A DNA stretch of 64,000 nucleotides from Wolfiporia cocos (lineage: Eukaryota; Basidiomycota; Agaricomycetes; Polyporales; Phaeolaceae): the NCBI GenBank assembly GCA_029448655.1, contig JACCLO010000001.1, positions 4,836,001-4,900,000 of the forward strand, read 5' to 3'. Both the position numbers and the translations under genes were made by a program. A model generated the notes under the pieces. That model was given only the letters and a program-made list of their open reading frames with translations, did not search any database and had not been told where the DNA came from. Positions 1 through 10,439 of this stretch are shown here, piece after piece. Within the stretch, counting starts at the first letter, position 1, and every line of letters begins with the position of its first letter.

Positions 1-740
1 GCTGCTAGTTCTGTGCTCACAGGCATTCCTTGGGCCCACGATCTGAAGTATTCAGGACTTTCTATGGTCACTCCTAGAGTTTTTTGGAGACTGGGAGCGG
101 TTTTGAATGCTTGAGTGCTGGTGTACATGGTTTCTTGGACATGCACTTGTAGCAGCCAGGATTTTGGCTGTATGTATGGATTTCCAGTGGCCCTGCCACT
201 GTCTTCCAGGGTGCAACTGGCAGGTTTGGTGATGCACAGGTTGGTAGTGGTTGGAGGGGTGGAGAAATTGCCAAGCATTAGTGTGGATGAACTCCTGTCA
301 CGCATGACATGGCTAGTCAGTGGACATCCCAGTGTCACAGGTTTATTCTGTGGCATTAGTGCACACTTTTAGCACCAGGTTTGCCTCCTGGGGCATCTGA
401 AGATATCTGATCACCGTCAGATAAGATAGGGGACTACATCACATGCTATATACTCACATGACTGGTTCTCTGGAAGACACATGACTTGTAGTGTAGGCCT
501 AGCGATGGATAGTATGCCTGTAGGTGCACAGTGCAGGAGGAGGCAGTGGTGCTTATGGTAACAACAGTTGCTATGACCCCATCTGCTCACCCCACATTCC
601 AGGTATGTGAAGGAGGAGGCAGTTGGCCTGCCAGGGCTCATGATGAGAGATTTACTGTGACACCCTGTCAGCCTATCCCCATGTTCCAGCTACAAGGAAC
701 TGGTGGACTGACTGGATGTGCAGGAAATGAGGGATTTGTT
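1..740 (+). repeat. Old repeat R1, copy 1
   Basis: About 330 bp of this segment (1-332) match the reverse complement of 14940-15115 plus 15660-15850. Shared blocks include the stretch around 20-45 versus 15815-15845 and the stretch around 205-330 versus 14945-15075. Copy 2 carries a solo LTR at 15116-15659; this copy lacks it at the matching point near 188-195 and so serves as the empty site. From 333 on the match is lost. No convincing coding frame is visible. The class of the repeat is unknown. Confidence 0.6.
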
Positions 741-1670
741 GGCAAATGTTGGCTCTGCTAGTGTTGTCAAAGTTTAGTTCAGAACCTGAACTGCCCAAAC
801 CAAACCTAGGTTCAGGTTCAGTTCTCAGCTCAGGGGGCCATGGCTACCATTGAACCAGGTTTAAACTGGACTGAACCTTGAACCACTTAGCATTGATATA
901 CTTCAGGTAGCCACTGATAGATAAGCATCAATTACAATAATGTTATTGCCCATCTTTTCTTACAGTATTGTTGTATAAAACCATGGATAGCTGGCTTCAC
1001 AATGGCAAGCATCAGCACTCACATAACTCCAATATGGCAAGAGCTCAATCCTATGCTAGAATGTCTATATCACAGGGCTGCATTCACTGCTATAAGATGA
1101 AGTCAAATTGTAGAATATATATTGTTCTCTTTCATATCTGTGAGCCAAGTCTACATAGAGAGCTATCTGAAAGGGTTTCATTGAGCTTTCCCTCATGCTA
1201 ATTTACAATCATTCTGCTGATAGCTTCCAATTGCTTCACTGCTCAAAATAGCTGCCTCAAGTGATTCTTGTGAATTTGTAGTTATGTTTTACCACTCTGA
1301 AGAATATCAAGAACCATTTCAGAATGCAGCAGTGTTGAAAATCCTTAAAACTTGTCCAATAGGACATGAACTAGATTCCTTTTATGTTGCTACAATTGAT
1401 AAAACAATCACAACACCGTAGATTTTAATTCATTTGTTTTGCTCGCTCATCAGCACTTGATTTTATCTTGTAGAGGCTGAGGTGAGTAGTTTTCAAATAC
1501 CATTAGAATACAGCCATGCTCACAGTACCAGAGCCACTCCTATCATGTGTCCTATAGGTATTGTAATTTGATAGCGCTCAATTGTATTGTGTTGAGGCTG
1601 AGCCAACTCCTTCTGCATGTCTTAGAGTATGGGCCTTTGTTGAATATATCTCAGGTGAAAGGTGTCATGG
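741..1670. other. AT-rich stretch, nothing recognised
   Basis: I see no long open frame, no LTR terminus and no similarity to other parts of the window. Short frames such as 968-1201 look like chance. Confidence 0.5.
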
Positions 1671-2053
1671 TGACAAGGCCACTAAAACCTTAGAGCGAAC
1701 TGAGGGGAGCAAAGTGGATGAACACCAAGTTCAGACTGGGGTTACCAGCTGAACGAGGCCTGCTATTATACTGTCAGGCTGTTTGTACATGTTTGTACTA
1801 TAATGGCTATATATGGTAACTAGGGAGTCTGGTGCGAGACTAGGATAGGGGTCTAAGCCAGACTCTGAAACATAGAAGCGTAGGTTATATCAAATACGTA
1901 GCGGTCATCGTGGCCGTGTGGGAATCGGGCCTTGTGTCGTTATCTATACGTTGTCTGGCTCCTTCCAAGGTATGATCCGGGCCTGGCTGGGCTTGGGGAC
2001 TCAGGGGACCGGATCAGGCTCGTTGTCGTTAGGGAAAGCTTTTGCCCGTGACA
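1671..2053 (-). mobile_element. Solo LTR, Gypsy2 family (H)
   Basis: This is a 383-bp copy of the LTR at 45667-46051 (385 bp, 3' LTR of Gypsy2). On the minus strand it begins TGTCACGGGCAAAAGC and ends GGCCTTGTCA. It is flanked by a perfect 5-bp TSD, CATGG, at 1666-1670 and 2054-2058, so it is a solo LTR left by recombination or excision between two LTRs. On the minus strand a TATAATAG-like box is followed by a stem-loop whose arms are TTCAG-CTGG and CCAG-T-CTGAA, as in the Gypsy2 LTR. Confidence 0.9.
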
Positions 2054-2177
2054 CATGGTTTTTACCATTGACATATTTTTTATCCTCCATATTCTTACAG
2101 GGTTTATTACAGCCTCTAGGCCACTGCATATCCACCATGCACCACAGGTGCTCACCCAGCATTAAGCCTTGTAGTGC
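2054..2177. other. Junction between solo LTR and truncated Gypsy1
   Basis: After the TSD there is about 120 bp with no recognised content. Sequence resembling Gypsy1 pol begins near 2178, judged by comparison with 63595-63610 in Gypsy3. Integrase, the 3' ORF and the 3' LTR of Gypsy1 are missing here, so the element was truncated by a deletion or rearrangement at this junction. Confidence 0.5.
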
Positions 2178-4900
2178 CTAGATACATATCCTGCCCTTGT
2201 AGAGCAGTATTCCGTCCGTTTGTTGCCAGTCATCTGCCTTTGTTCCCGAGAGGAACACCCCTTTTTGGTCTAATGCACAGAGAGCCTGTTCCGTCGATTC
2301 ATCTCGATCGTCAGTGTTCTTGATCCGATCAATGATCGGGATCTGGATTGCGTGCACTACCAGTTCGTCCGGGATCATGGTTATTTCCTCATTGTCCCCT
2401 TTACTTTCATCTAGGTGGTATAACCTAGAGAGCATGTCGGCCATGACTAATTTCCTTCCCGGGACATGCTGTAGTTTCAGATCAAATTGTGAGAGGAATA
2501 GATGCCATCTTGCTTGTCATCGGTTTAGGCGCTGTGGACTTCTCCAATATGTCAGGTTCTGATGATCACTTCGGATCAAGATCCGATGCGGTGCTCCTTC
2601 TAATAGGTGCCGCCATTCTTCTAGTGTGTGGACCACCACGAGTAGCTCGCGATCGTAGATTTCGTAATTCTGTTCTGTCTGTGTCAGGGATTGTGAGAGA
2701 TATCCCACCGGTCGTTCGTTCCCTGTTTCATCTGTCTGTTTTAGCACTGCTCCTGTGGCATACTGAGATGCATCTGTTTTGAGGATGAATGGTTTCTCCT
2801 TGTCCGGTGTCCTCAGTACCAGTGCTGTTGTAAATGCCTTTTTCATGAAATCGAACGCTTTCTGTTCCTTGTCCGTCCATTGGAACCCTGTCCCTGTGAC
2901 CGTTTTCGTGAGGTCTACCAGGGGTCATGTGTGCGTTGAGTAGTGATCTACAAATTTTCGGTAGAAGTTCGCAAATCCTAAGAAGGATCTGACTTCTTTG
3001 AGATTTCAGGGAGTCGGCCATTCTTTGATCCCTTTGAGTTTCGCTGGGTCCATCTGAATATTTCCTGGGGTGATGACCAGCCCCAGAAACTAGACTCTGT
3101 CAACACCAAATGCACACTTTTCTGGTTTCATGAAGAGGTGGTTGTCTACCAGCCTCTGGAGGATCCGCCGCTCTTGTTCTTTATGTGTTTTCTCGTCTGC
3201 TGAGAAAATAAGGATGTCGTCCATGTAGACGAGCACCCGTCCTTTGAGGATTTCTTCCTTTAGGATTTCATTCATCATTGCTTGGAAGGTCCCTGGTGCG
3301 TTGCATAATCCGAAAAACATGACCGTGGGTTCATATAGCCCTCGGTTCGTTTTGAAGGCTGCCTTCCATTTGTCTCCCACCTTGATTCGTACATTATTGT
3401 ATCCTGCCCTAAGGTCCATTTTTGTGAAGATCTTCACCCCCTTTAGCTTTTCTAGGAGTTCCAATATGAGTGGCAGGGGGTAGACATTTTTCATCGTTCC
3501 CTCGTTCAGGTATTGATAATCTTGACACGGTCGTAGGCCGTTGTCTTTCTTTGGGACGAAAAAGAAAGGCGACACCATCAGGGATTTTGAAGGGACTATG
3601 AATCCCTTGGACAGGTTTTCTTTCAGGAATTCGTCCATCGCCTGCTGTTCTTTTGGAGATAGTGCATAGACTTTGCAGTCTTTTGGCACGAAGTCGGGCT
3701 TCAATTCGATTGCATGGTCCCATGGCCTTGAAGGGGGGAATGCCATTGCGGCTTCCTTACTGAATACCTTGGTGAAATCCAGCAGGTGTTTTGGGATCAT
3801 TTCTTCGATCGTCTTTTCCGGCTCCGGGGTTTTCTGCGCGAATTCTTGGGACTTCGTTAATGCTTTCCTGACAGCATTGATGATCTGCATTTTTGTCCGA
3901 AACTTTCTTCGCATCTCCTCCTTCCTTCCTATGATCTTATGAGTATCTTTTGCGAAGCGTCGAATTGCTTCGTACTCCTCCGGAGTGTATAGTCGCTGAG
4001 CTGTTTCTTCTGGTTGGTCTGTGGACCCGAACCCCTTCTCTCCCCTTTCTGTTTCGTCTAGGTTTTCGACCTCTATGATGTCGGGGGTCAGGTGTCACTC
4101 GAATATTATCTGCGCTATCCGCATGCCCGGGATAATTCTGTGTGCTTTATTCGAATAGTTGAAGATGATGGCTCCAACGTCCCCTCAGTAGTCTGAGTCT
4201 ATGACTCCGGCCTGTACTACCAGCCCGTGTTTGAGGGTGTTGCCTGATCATCCGGCTAACCTCCCATAAGATCCTTTCAGGATCTTCATCTTTACTCCTG
4301 TAGGGATAAGTTTCCATCCTCCTGCAGGGATCTCGATTTCTTCTGCGGTGTACAGGTCATATCCTGCAGCTTCTTGAGTTCCTTGAGTTGGAATCTTTCC
4401 TTCGGGGGCAACCACCATTTCTACCGTATCCATTCAGATAGTGGTTTCCGGTTTTCTTTCTTCTGCCCCTAGTACTGACCACACATCGACTGTTTGATCT
4501 TTCCAGTGGATCGTCGGGTTTTCGTCTTTCAGCCATCCATACCCTAGAATCATATTTTCTGTACTGATTGATCCTACCAGGAATTGGACTTTTCGTGTCT
4601 TCTGGGTTTTTGGATATCGTAGTAGTATGGTGGCTTCTCAATCTATTCGTCCGTCTTTGTTTTCTGTTCCGTCAACATTTTTGACGATGATCGGGTTCTT
4701 CAAGGGTTGCGTGGGTACCCTGTATTTTTCCACTACTCTGCTGTGGATGAGGTTCGACATTGCTCCTGAGTCGATTAGTGCATTGCACTTCACAGGTTTT
4801 GCCAGCGTCATGATTACCGGAATGAAGAGGGATCGATTTTTTTCGAATGAGGTAATTACATGTGCTGCTTTCTCGGAGGGTAAGACCGTGGGCTTCCCTC
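2178..4900 (-). pseudogene. pol: Gypsy1 pol fragment: protease, dUTPase, RT, RNase H
   Basis: Minus strand, one continuous frame broken by stops. The retropepsin active site DSGA is at 4761-4772. A dUTPase domain follows (about 4436-4020, separate entry). Reverse transcriptase spans about 3800-3100, with YMDD in VYMDDILIF near 3225 and conserved [11 protein letters not shown]. The RT thumb and RNase H follow (2990-2480), then the connection region to 2178 where the element is cut. In-frame TGA codons replace expected Arg at 4434-4436, 4248-4250, 4185-4187, 4095-4097, 3006-3008 and 2925-2927. There is also a TAG near 3092. Integrase and chromodomain are absent. The match to Gypsy3 shows what is lost. 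Confidence 0.9.
4020..4436 (-). other. dUTPase-like domain inside Gypsy1 Pol
   Basis: Between protease and reverse transcriptase, in the same frame, lies a region with all five trimeric dUTPase motifs in order. These are motif 1 AAGYDLYTAEE, motif 2 GSYGRLAG, motif 3 AGVIDSDY followed by GDVG, motif 4 PGMRIAQII, and the Gly-rich motif 5 [10 protein letters not shown]. dUTPases hydrolyse dUTP to dUMP and pyrophosphate and would limit uracil incorporation during reverse transcription. Four TGA codons interrupt the copy, each at a place where Arg is expected or plausible, such as the DYRG of motif 3. The fold call rests on motif order only. The corresponding part of Gypsy3 lies outside the window. 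Confidence 0.85.
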
Positions 4901-6744
4901 CTAGGCAAAATCCTGTTCTTCTACTAGCTGCGCTAGGAGCTCGGGGTTCTTGGCTTTCAGGGCCTGGATTGCTGTGACCGCTCGGTTCGTGGTGATATAT
5001 TCTGTTTCTTCCTCAGAGACTTCTTCGATGCAGGCTTCCTGCTCAGCTTCTTCCTCCTTGGTCTTCCGAGTGGTTTGTCTGGGACGCACTGGTCTCCTTG
5101 GTTTCTTTGGGCAGTCTCTCGACATGTGTCCTGGCTGGTGGCAAGTGAAACACTTGCCCTTCTTGATGTGATCGTCCCTTTCCTGGGTGGTCATTCGATC
5201 TACATCCATCGCGTTTGGATCTTTTGCTGTCGTTGTTTGTGGAGCACCGGTGTGTCCATTGTTTCAGTTTGGGGTTTGCCAAGCCCTTTTCTTGACAAAC
5301 GTCTTCTCGCGTTTCAAGAATATTTTGTATGAGTTTTTGTAATACGAGGCAGCGGACTGCCATTTGTTGATGGTCGCTGGTAGCGGCCGTACACCGATGA
5401 TATATCGGGTCGTGTGTTCTGGTAACCCTTTCTTGAATAGGGTTATAAGCAGTGCGTTTCCGTCCACACTGTATCGATCGTATTGGGCCTTTCCGGCCAA
5501 GTTGTTGAACTCGGTGATATAATCATCGATGTCCTTTCTGTCTTGGGTGACATCCAATATTTTCTTCCGCACTTTCTGTACTTCTTCAATGGCTCCAAAG
5601 GCCTTCTGAAAGTCCGCGTCAAACTGTGCGAGACTGGGTGGGAAGAATCGTTTTGTTATGGGTTCGTATATACCCGGTGATAGTTCTGTTTCCATTGACC
5701 CGTTTTCCCTTTGTTCGAAATATAAGAGAGGATAAAGATCACTCTCTGAACGTCATTCTGGAATGACGTTTCGTACATCGTAAACCAGGAATTGCACTGG
5801 TTTATGAAGTTTTGCATGTCGGATTGTTCCCCATCAAATACGTCTGGGGGATTGATCTTTATCATTGGGGGTCGATAGTACGGGTTCGGCGCCGGAGGTT
5901 GGGGCTGTGGTGCATTTGGTGGTGGGGGCCCTCCTGGGGGTCCTCCTCCTCCCGGGTATCCTCCGCCCAGGTTTCCTGGGTTTTCTCCGGGGTTCCCTGG
6001 GTTCCCTCCTCCAGGGTTTCCTCCTCCGGGGTTCGTGGGGGTTCCTCCTCCGAGTCCTCCAGGAGGGGGGGCATTTCCTCCTCTGAGTCCGAAGTTTCCT
6101 CCCAGTCCTCCTCCGCCTGTATCTGCGGAGGTTTGTCCAAATAGGCCTGAAGGCCATGTTCCTGGGTTTGTCGTTCCCATTCCTCTACTTGGGCTAGTCC
6201 AAGACGGATTTCCTCCACCACCCATTCCGGGTGTGTTCTGTGCGGAATTTCCAAAGTGGTCTGTTCCTCCAGCCATAGACCCAATCCTACTCTGCGCAAA
6301 AGCAGATATAAATCCTGGAGGGTCCTGTCCTCCGGTCTGGCTGTTATCTGTTCCTGTAAGGTTTCCAGGATTTCTCCCATCATCTCCGATGCGCTCAATT
6401 CCTGCCATTCCTGTGGCGCCCAAAGGCTGATTCATATTTCCATTGGCATCGGAGGTTCTGTTGATGGTTTCGGTTTCGGTCAACATCATGGTTGACATCG
6501 GAGGGATGTCTCCGAATTGTTCGAACGCTTCACACGTTATTTCCCAAGCGGTCGTTCTTGCAGAGGGGTATACTTCTACCCACTTCGATGCCCTATCTTC
6601 TCTGGGAATGACAATAATTCCTCCGTGGTTACAGAAGGCTCCAATGGTGTCAGTCCACTCGTATTGGTGGAGTCTGTAGACTCCCTGAATGTCCTCGGGC
6701 AAGAGTTTAATCAGTCGTGCTGGGAATTCTGGTCCAAATATCAT
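4901..6744 (-). pseudogene. gag: Gypsy1 gag (frameshifted)
   Basis: Encodes the structural Gag protein of a Ty3/Gypsy element. The N-terminal part (6744 to about 5680) includes a long Gly/Pro-rich tract (about 5900-6180) and ends with a retrotransposon-Gag start around VFDGEQSDMQNFINQ. The frame then changes near 5656-5695. The rest of the Gag domain follows (5695-5264, motif DYITEFNNLAGKAQYDRY), then an acidic/basic linker and a CCHC zinc knuckle, CFTCHQPGHMSRDC (5150-5110), ending at 4901. Gag assembles particles and binds element RNA. The shift inside the Gag domain looks like an inactivating indel, whereas the later change into the pol frame is normal for the family. The start at 6744 is the first ATG after the primer site. 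Confidence 0.85.
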
Positions 6745-6778
6745 ATGCCCTTACACCGTGGTAGGTGAGGGTGTGATA

Positions 6779-6789
6779 AGCTTGACCTT
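6779..6789 (-). promoter_or_regulatory. Gypsy1 primer-binding site, probably self-priming
   Basis: On the minus strand the 5' LTR ends at 6791. One G follows and then AAGGTCAAGCT. The complement of this 11-mer, with one mismatch at a CpG, lies inside the LTR itself: AAGGTCGAGCT on the plus strand at 7049-7059, about 35 nt downstream of the minus-strand TATATAAA box. I see no match to a tRNA 3' end. This is the arrangement known from Tf1-type self-priming retrotransposons. The same spacing occurs in the 28448-30352 element. Confidence 0.7.
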
Positions 6790-6790
6790 C

Positions 6791-7435
6791 TGTTATGGGT
6801 CGAATACCCGTTCGTATATTCGAGTCGCGAATATAAGTCGTTCTTTTGCACGTAGGCACGTTTGCCGTATGCGAGGCAAATACTCGTTAGATGCCTTCAA
6901 GTCCTAGGTAGAGTTCCTAGGTGGAGTTCCTAAGTCTGAGAAGTTAGTGTACACTTCGAGGACTTAGTCATTCGGTTGCTTGAGTGAGAAATACTGAGTG
7001 TAGTTTCCTACATTTGAGAACGAGTATAAGACTTCTTGTTTGTACAACAAGGTCGAGCTGGAAAGCCTCGACAGTAAATACATGAGTTTATATACTACAC
7101 TAGGTTTCTCGGGGTCAAGTCCATCCCAGATGTCACCGATACTATCTATGCTATAGTACCAAACGTTTGATAAGTATGTAGTGATATATCCGAAACGATA
7201 GATAGGAATGATGATGGCGGTTGAACGCCATCTGTCAGCTAATAAATGATAAAGATGAAACAGTGGCAGAGTTGGATGTGCTAAAGATGAAACACACCCT
7301 ATATGCTAGTACAACTGGGGATGCGCCCAGTAGAGTCACGAGTAGCCAGGGGGTTGGTTGCGCAACAATTCCCTGTATCGTATTCACCCAGTGGTGAGTT
7401 CTGTCAGTGTTCGAAAAACCAGAATATCCGTAACA
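6791..7435 (-). repeat. Gypsy1 5' LTR (family G)
   Basis: 645 bp, bounded by TGTTATGGG at 6791 and CCGTAACA at 7435. It is clearly related to the Gypsy3 3' LTR at 60444-61150 and to many decayed solo copies between 17.8 and 31.1 kb. On the minus (coding) strand a TATATAAA box near 7089-7096 is followed by a stem-loop with arms GTCGAG and CTCGAC. Confidence 0.9.
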
Positions 7436-9191
7436 GGGTGCCCCTCATGCACTCCCCTAAGTCCGTAACGGAAAAGCAAAAGAGAGATTATTCGTGATGC
7501 ATGTCTGACCCTATCGAGGGGATAAAGGTGGTGTCCCATAACATGTCTAGACTCCTGGGACAGTGAGGTGGCATTGGACGCGACATATGAAAATACTTCA
7601 CCTGGTGTGGTGCGTGGCCAAATTGAGCGCCGAATTATCCCTTTCCAAGCTCGCGCTGTAGAACGTTGCGTAAGTAACGTTCTACTTTGGCGCAAGATGC
7701 ACGGACCGTATAATTACCTGGACTGCACCTGTGCATTCATTTATAATTTCAGGGACAGCTGCCAGCACATCGCTCATAGATTATATGTGTATTATCCGGC
7801 AATCACCACTACAATAGAAGTCAATAAAATCAGGATGTTTGACAAAATGCTGAGTGGAAAGTAAGTAATCATAATTGCAAATTGCCCAACATAGATGCCT
7901 TCCACTCTGGGAGTAGTGCCGATCGTTCTGTGGGTGGCGGCATTGTCAGATGGTCCCGTGCGCCGCCGTGTCAACTCTCCGGCCTTTGCGCTATGATTTT
8001 TTAATCTCTCGTGATTCATTTTTGAAACTTGTCATCACGGCGCTCACCACTCTCCAAGCCACAGGTCATGGCCATCGATGCCACAAGTTATAATGGGGAT
8101 GGGCAACCCTGCCTAGAAATGTGTCCTGAGCTTATCATGTTGGAGTCTGAACTACTTACCCAATGTGGTATTTAGATGCCGAGACTGCGAATGTGCCGCT
8201 ATCGGCGCTGGTACTACCGGGACCTGAGCCTGTACCACTGTAGACATGGCTATGTACTGCAACATTCATTCGAGATTCAAGCTACGTAGATGCTCAAGAT
8301 ATAATGAAACATACAATGAGCCCTTGATATCTTTGTCAGTTCTTTTCAGCAACTCCTCGACGATATCGAGCCATTGAATGCGACGTGGCGGCGCTCGCAT
8401 CCCAGTTAGGAAGGCAGGTGCATTCATACCACTGGCACGTAAATATTCTGCACCTCACAAGTACATTCATTCTGTAGGTAGGTAATAATCTCGGAGCACT
8501 TTCTTGATAGTGTAGTTTCGACCTGAGCGATCTGAGGGTCCTATCGCTTTTCACATCATGATTGGCGAGCATTCTAAATCATACTCCCATACATTGATGG
8601 ATTGGTATCTCCTCCTTCAACAGTGATCTACAGCAAAAACCTAGTACACAGATTGATCTTGTTTGCTTTTCTGCAGAAATCGTTGGGAACACATTTCCGT
8701 TAAACTGTCTCGTAGTTGCGGTGTGCCATGTGCGATGTATGAAATTGTACAGTACAGATTTTATCTCAAAATTCTGTTCTGAAGAAATTGATGTATTCAA
8801 TGTTCTGAGCAATACATCCCATTGACACAAGGCATGAATGTTTTTATCTGAGGAGCCTTTACATTGATACTGTCACGCTCTGTGCGCCAAGCTCGTGCCG
8901 CAGTGAGAGCTGTCTGGCATGTACTGTGGCGTGTGATAGACACCGGACATCCGGAATTTGCTGCTCCCCTACGGTTGCCCCTCCCCAGTTATAATGTTTG
9001 AAACTCGGGATATCACGTGGAAGGATGCGCCTACAACGCCTATCAGCGAGAATCTCCGCGTCGATTGCGGCGCGTTGATGAAGCCTGCGGCTCGGTTATC
9101 AACCATCCTACGTAGGGACAATCGAAACAAGCATATTATAGTATATATTTCTGTGCTGATGGGTAAACAGCCGCCAGATAAACGTAGAGTT
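7436..9191. other. Low-copy region, no gene recognised
   Basis: Codon-like stretches are short and none shows a familiar domain. Frames such as 7568-7864 (98 aa) and 8579-8830 (83 aa) have no support beyond being open. I see no LTR termini. Confidence 0.4.
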
Positions 9192-9397
9192 TCAGTCAAT
9201 TATCTTAATCTGCCAACTGCCCTTCACTTAAGAAATCGCAGTTGCGAGCTAGGTTTGCACGCAGATTAATCTGCTAGCTGCGGCAGATTAATCTACTGTG
9301 ACAATAAAATGGTACATCCCGGATTCGAACCAAGGACCTTAGTGCAGATCAGAATAAGAGCATCGCAGCATACATTAGCCAACTGAGCTACAGTGAA
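9192..9397 (-). repeat. tRNA-derived SINE-like unit, minus copy
   Basis: Read on the minus strand it starts with a tRNA-like head containing an A box TAGCTCAGTTGG and a B box GGTTCGAATCC (9319-9332). A tail of about 110 bp follows, containing two AGATTAATCT palindromes. The acceptor stem does not pair, so this is not a usable tRNA. An inverted partner lies at 9691-9891. The two copies are nearly identical through the B box and tail. Confidence 0.75.
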
Positions 9398-9690
9398 ACC
9401 AGTGTCTGCCCCATTTTAAGCAATATATAGAGTATTTTGTAAACTTCATTTTTGCAGTTTAACATCTTCCATAACACCAATACAAATGAATCTGCCTCTA
9501 AAGACCTGTGATTCCAGTGTATTCAGCTTTTCCATGGTGAGTTGCTCCAGGTCAAGCATGGTAAATCAAGCTACCACTATCATTGATTTCTTTATGCTTG
9601 TTGTAGCAGTTAGTTGCCTTGATGATTTGTGGAAATTGTGTGTGAAATTTGCGTTATATATATTTTGATTGGTCAATAGTTAACTGTTGC
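9398..9690. other. Spacer between inverted SINE-like units
   Basis: About 293 bp of AT-rich sequence lies between two head-to-head units. It may be the loop of a fold-back element. No coding content recognised. Confidence 0.4.
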
Positions 9691-9891
9691 CACTATAGCT
9701 CAGCTGGCTAATTATGCTGTGATATTCTTATTCTGATCTGTGCTAAGGTCCTTGGTTCGAATCCGGGATGTACCATTTTATTGTCACAGTAGATTAATCT
9801 GCCGCAGCTAGCAGATTAATCTGCGTGCAAACCTAGCTCGCAACTGCGATTTCTTAAGCGAAGGGCAGTTGGCAGAAAGATAATTGACTGA
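9691..9891 (+). repeat. tRNA-derived SINE-like unit, plus copy
   Basis: The inverted partner of 9192-9397. A box TAGCTCAGCTGG near 9699 and B box GGTTCGAATCC near 9753 are separated as in a tRNA gene. The tail with paired AGATTAATCT motifs follows, ending at ATTGACTGA. Acceptor pairing fails here too, so a tRNA-derived retroposon is more likely than a tRNA gene. Confidence 0.75.
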
Positions 9892-10439
9892 AGTCCCTCG
9901 ATAAACATGGAGGATGATATTTGATGCTTGCCCACAGCGGCTAGTCAAGATCACACGGTCAGGTTCCCTTTTAGAGTGGGCGTGAGAGTCAATAACACAC
10001 CGCGTACGGCCGCATGTCTATATACGGTACTGCGAGCCCATCGTACCGGAGTCCCATTCAAATGAAGCTGTCATGGCCTAACCGAGTCCGCCAGTGCCGA
10101 CCAGGTCGACTAGCCATAGTATTCTGCCTCCTTGGCGGCACCCGCGTCGCCGTCGATGCTGCCTCAGACATCTCGTCCGTGTGCTGCTATACTCTCATTT
10201 GTTCTGAATGCGTGCACCTCGCAGACTCATGAGCACCTCCGATGTGAACTTCGTGGAACTTACGAGGATAGCGCACATTATGGGCTACAATTCCAGTGAG
10301 TAAGCATACGGATTGAATGCTTAGCTCATTGACAGTGAGTTTCTGCAGCGGCCGCAGTGACCTGGTTGTTGTATGACTTTGCACGCTCGCTCGATGATGA
10401 GGTTCGTCTAATGGTTTCTATATTAAATGCGATGCCGCC

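Larger units (their letters stand above)
2178..7435 (-). mobile_element. Gypsy1: decayed, 3'-truncated Ty3/Gypsy element with dUTPase
   Basis: A minus-strand element. Reading from right to left it has a 5' LTR (6791-7435), a primer-binding site (6779-6789), Gag (about 6744-4901), protease, dUTPase, reverse transcriptase and the start of RNase H and its connection domain. It stops near 2178. Its LTR and RNase H region match Gypsy3 (60444-64000), so both belong to one family, here called G. Protease, dUTPase, RT and RNase H lie in a single frame, and Gag lies in another, as expected for a Gag-Pol shift. The Pol frame carries several stops, mostly TGA at positions expected to be Arg. The element is not functional. 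Confidence 0.9.

Noticed and set aside
333..662. A further T-type solo LTR from TGTCACAGG to ACTGTGACA
   Set aside because: Flanks CCCAG/CCCTG match only four of five, no CTTACA hairpin is present, and the sequence right of it does not rejoin the R1 repeat.
5812..6430. Plus-strand frames of 110-131 aa opposite Gypsy1 gag
   Set aside because: Shadows of the Gly/Pro-rich tract in gag; GGN/CCN-rich sequence is open in several frames.
9310..9780. tRNA genes at 9310-9400 (minus) and 9691-9780 (plus)
   Set aside because: A and B boxes are good but the acceptor stems do not pair and both carry the same non-tRNA tail, so I call them tRNA-derived retroposons.
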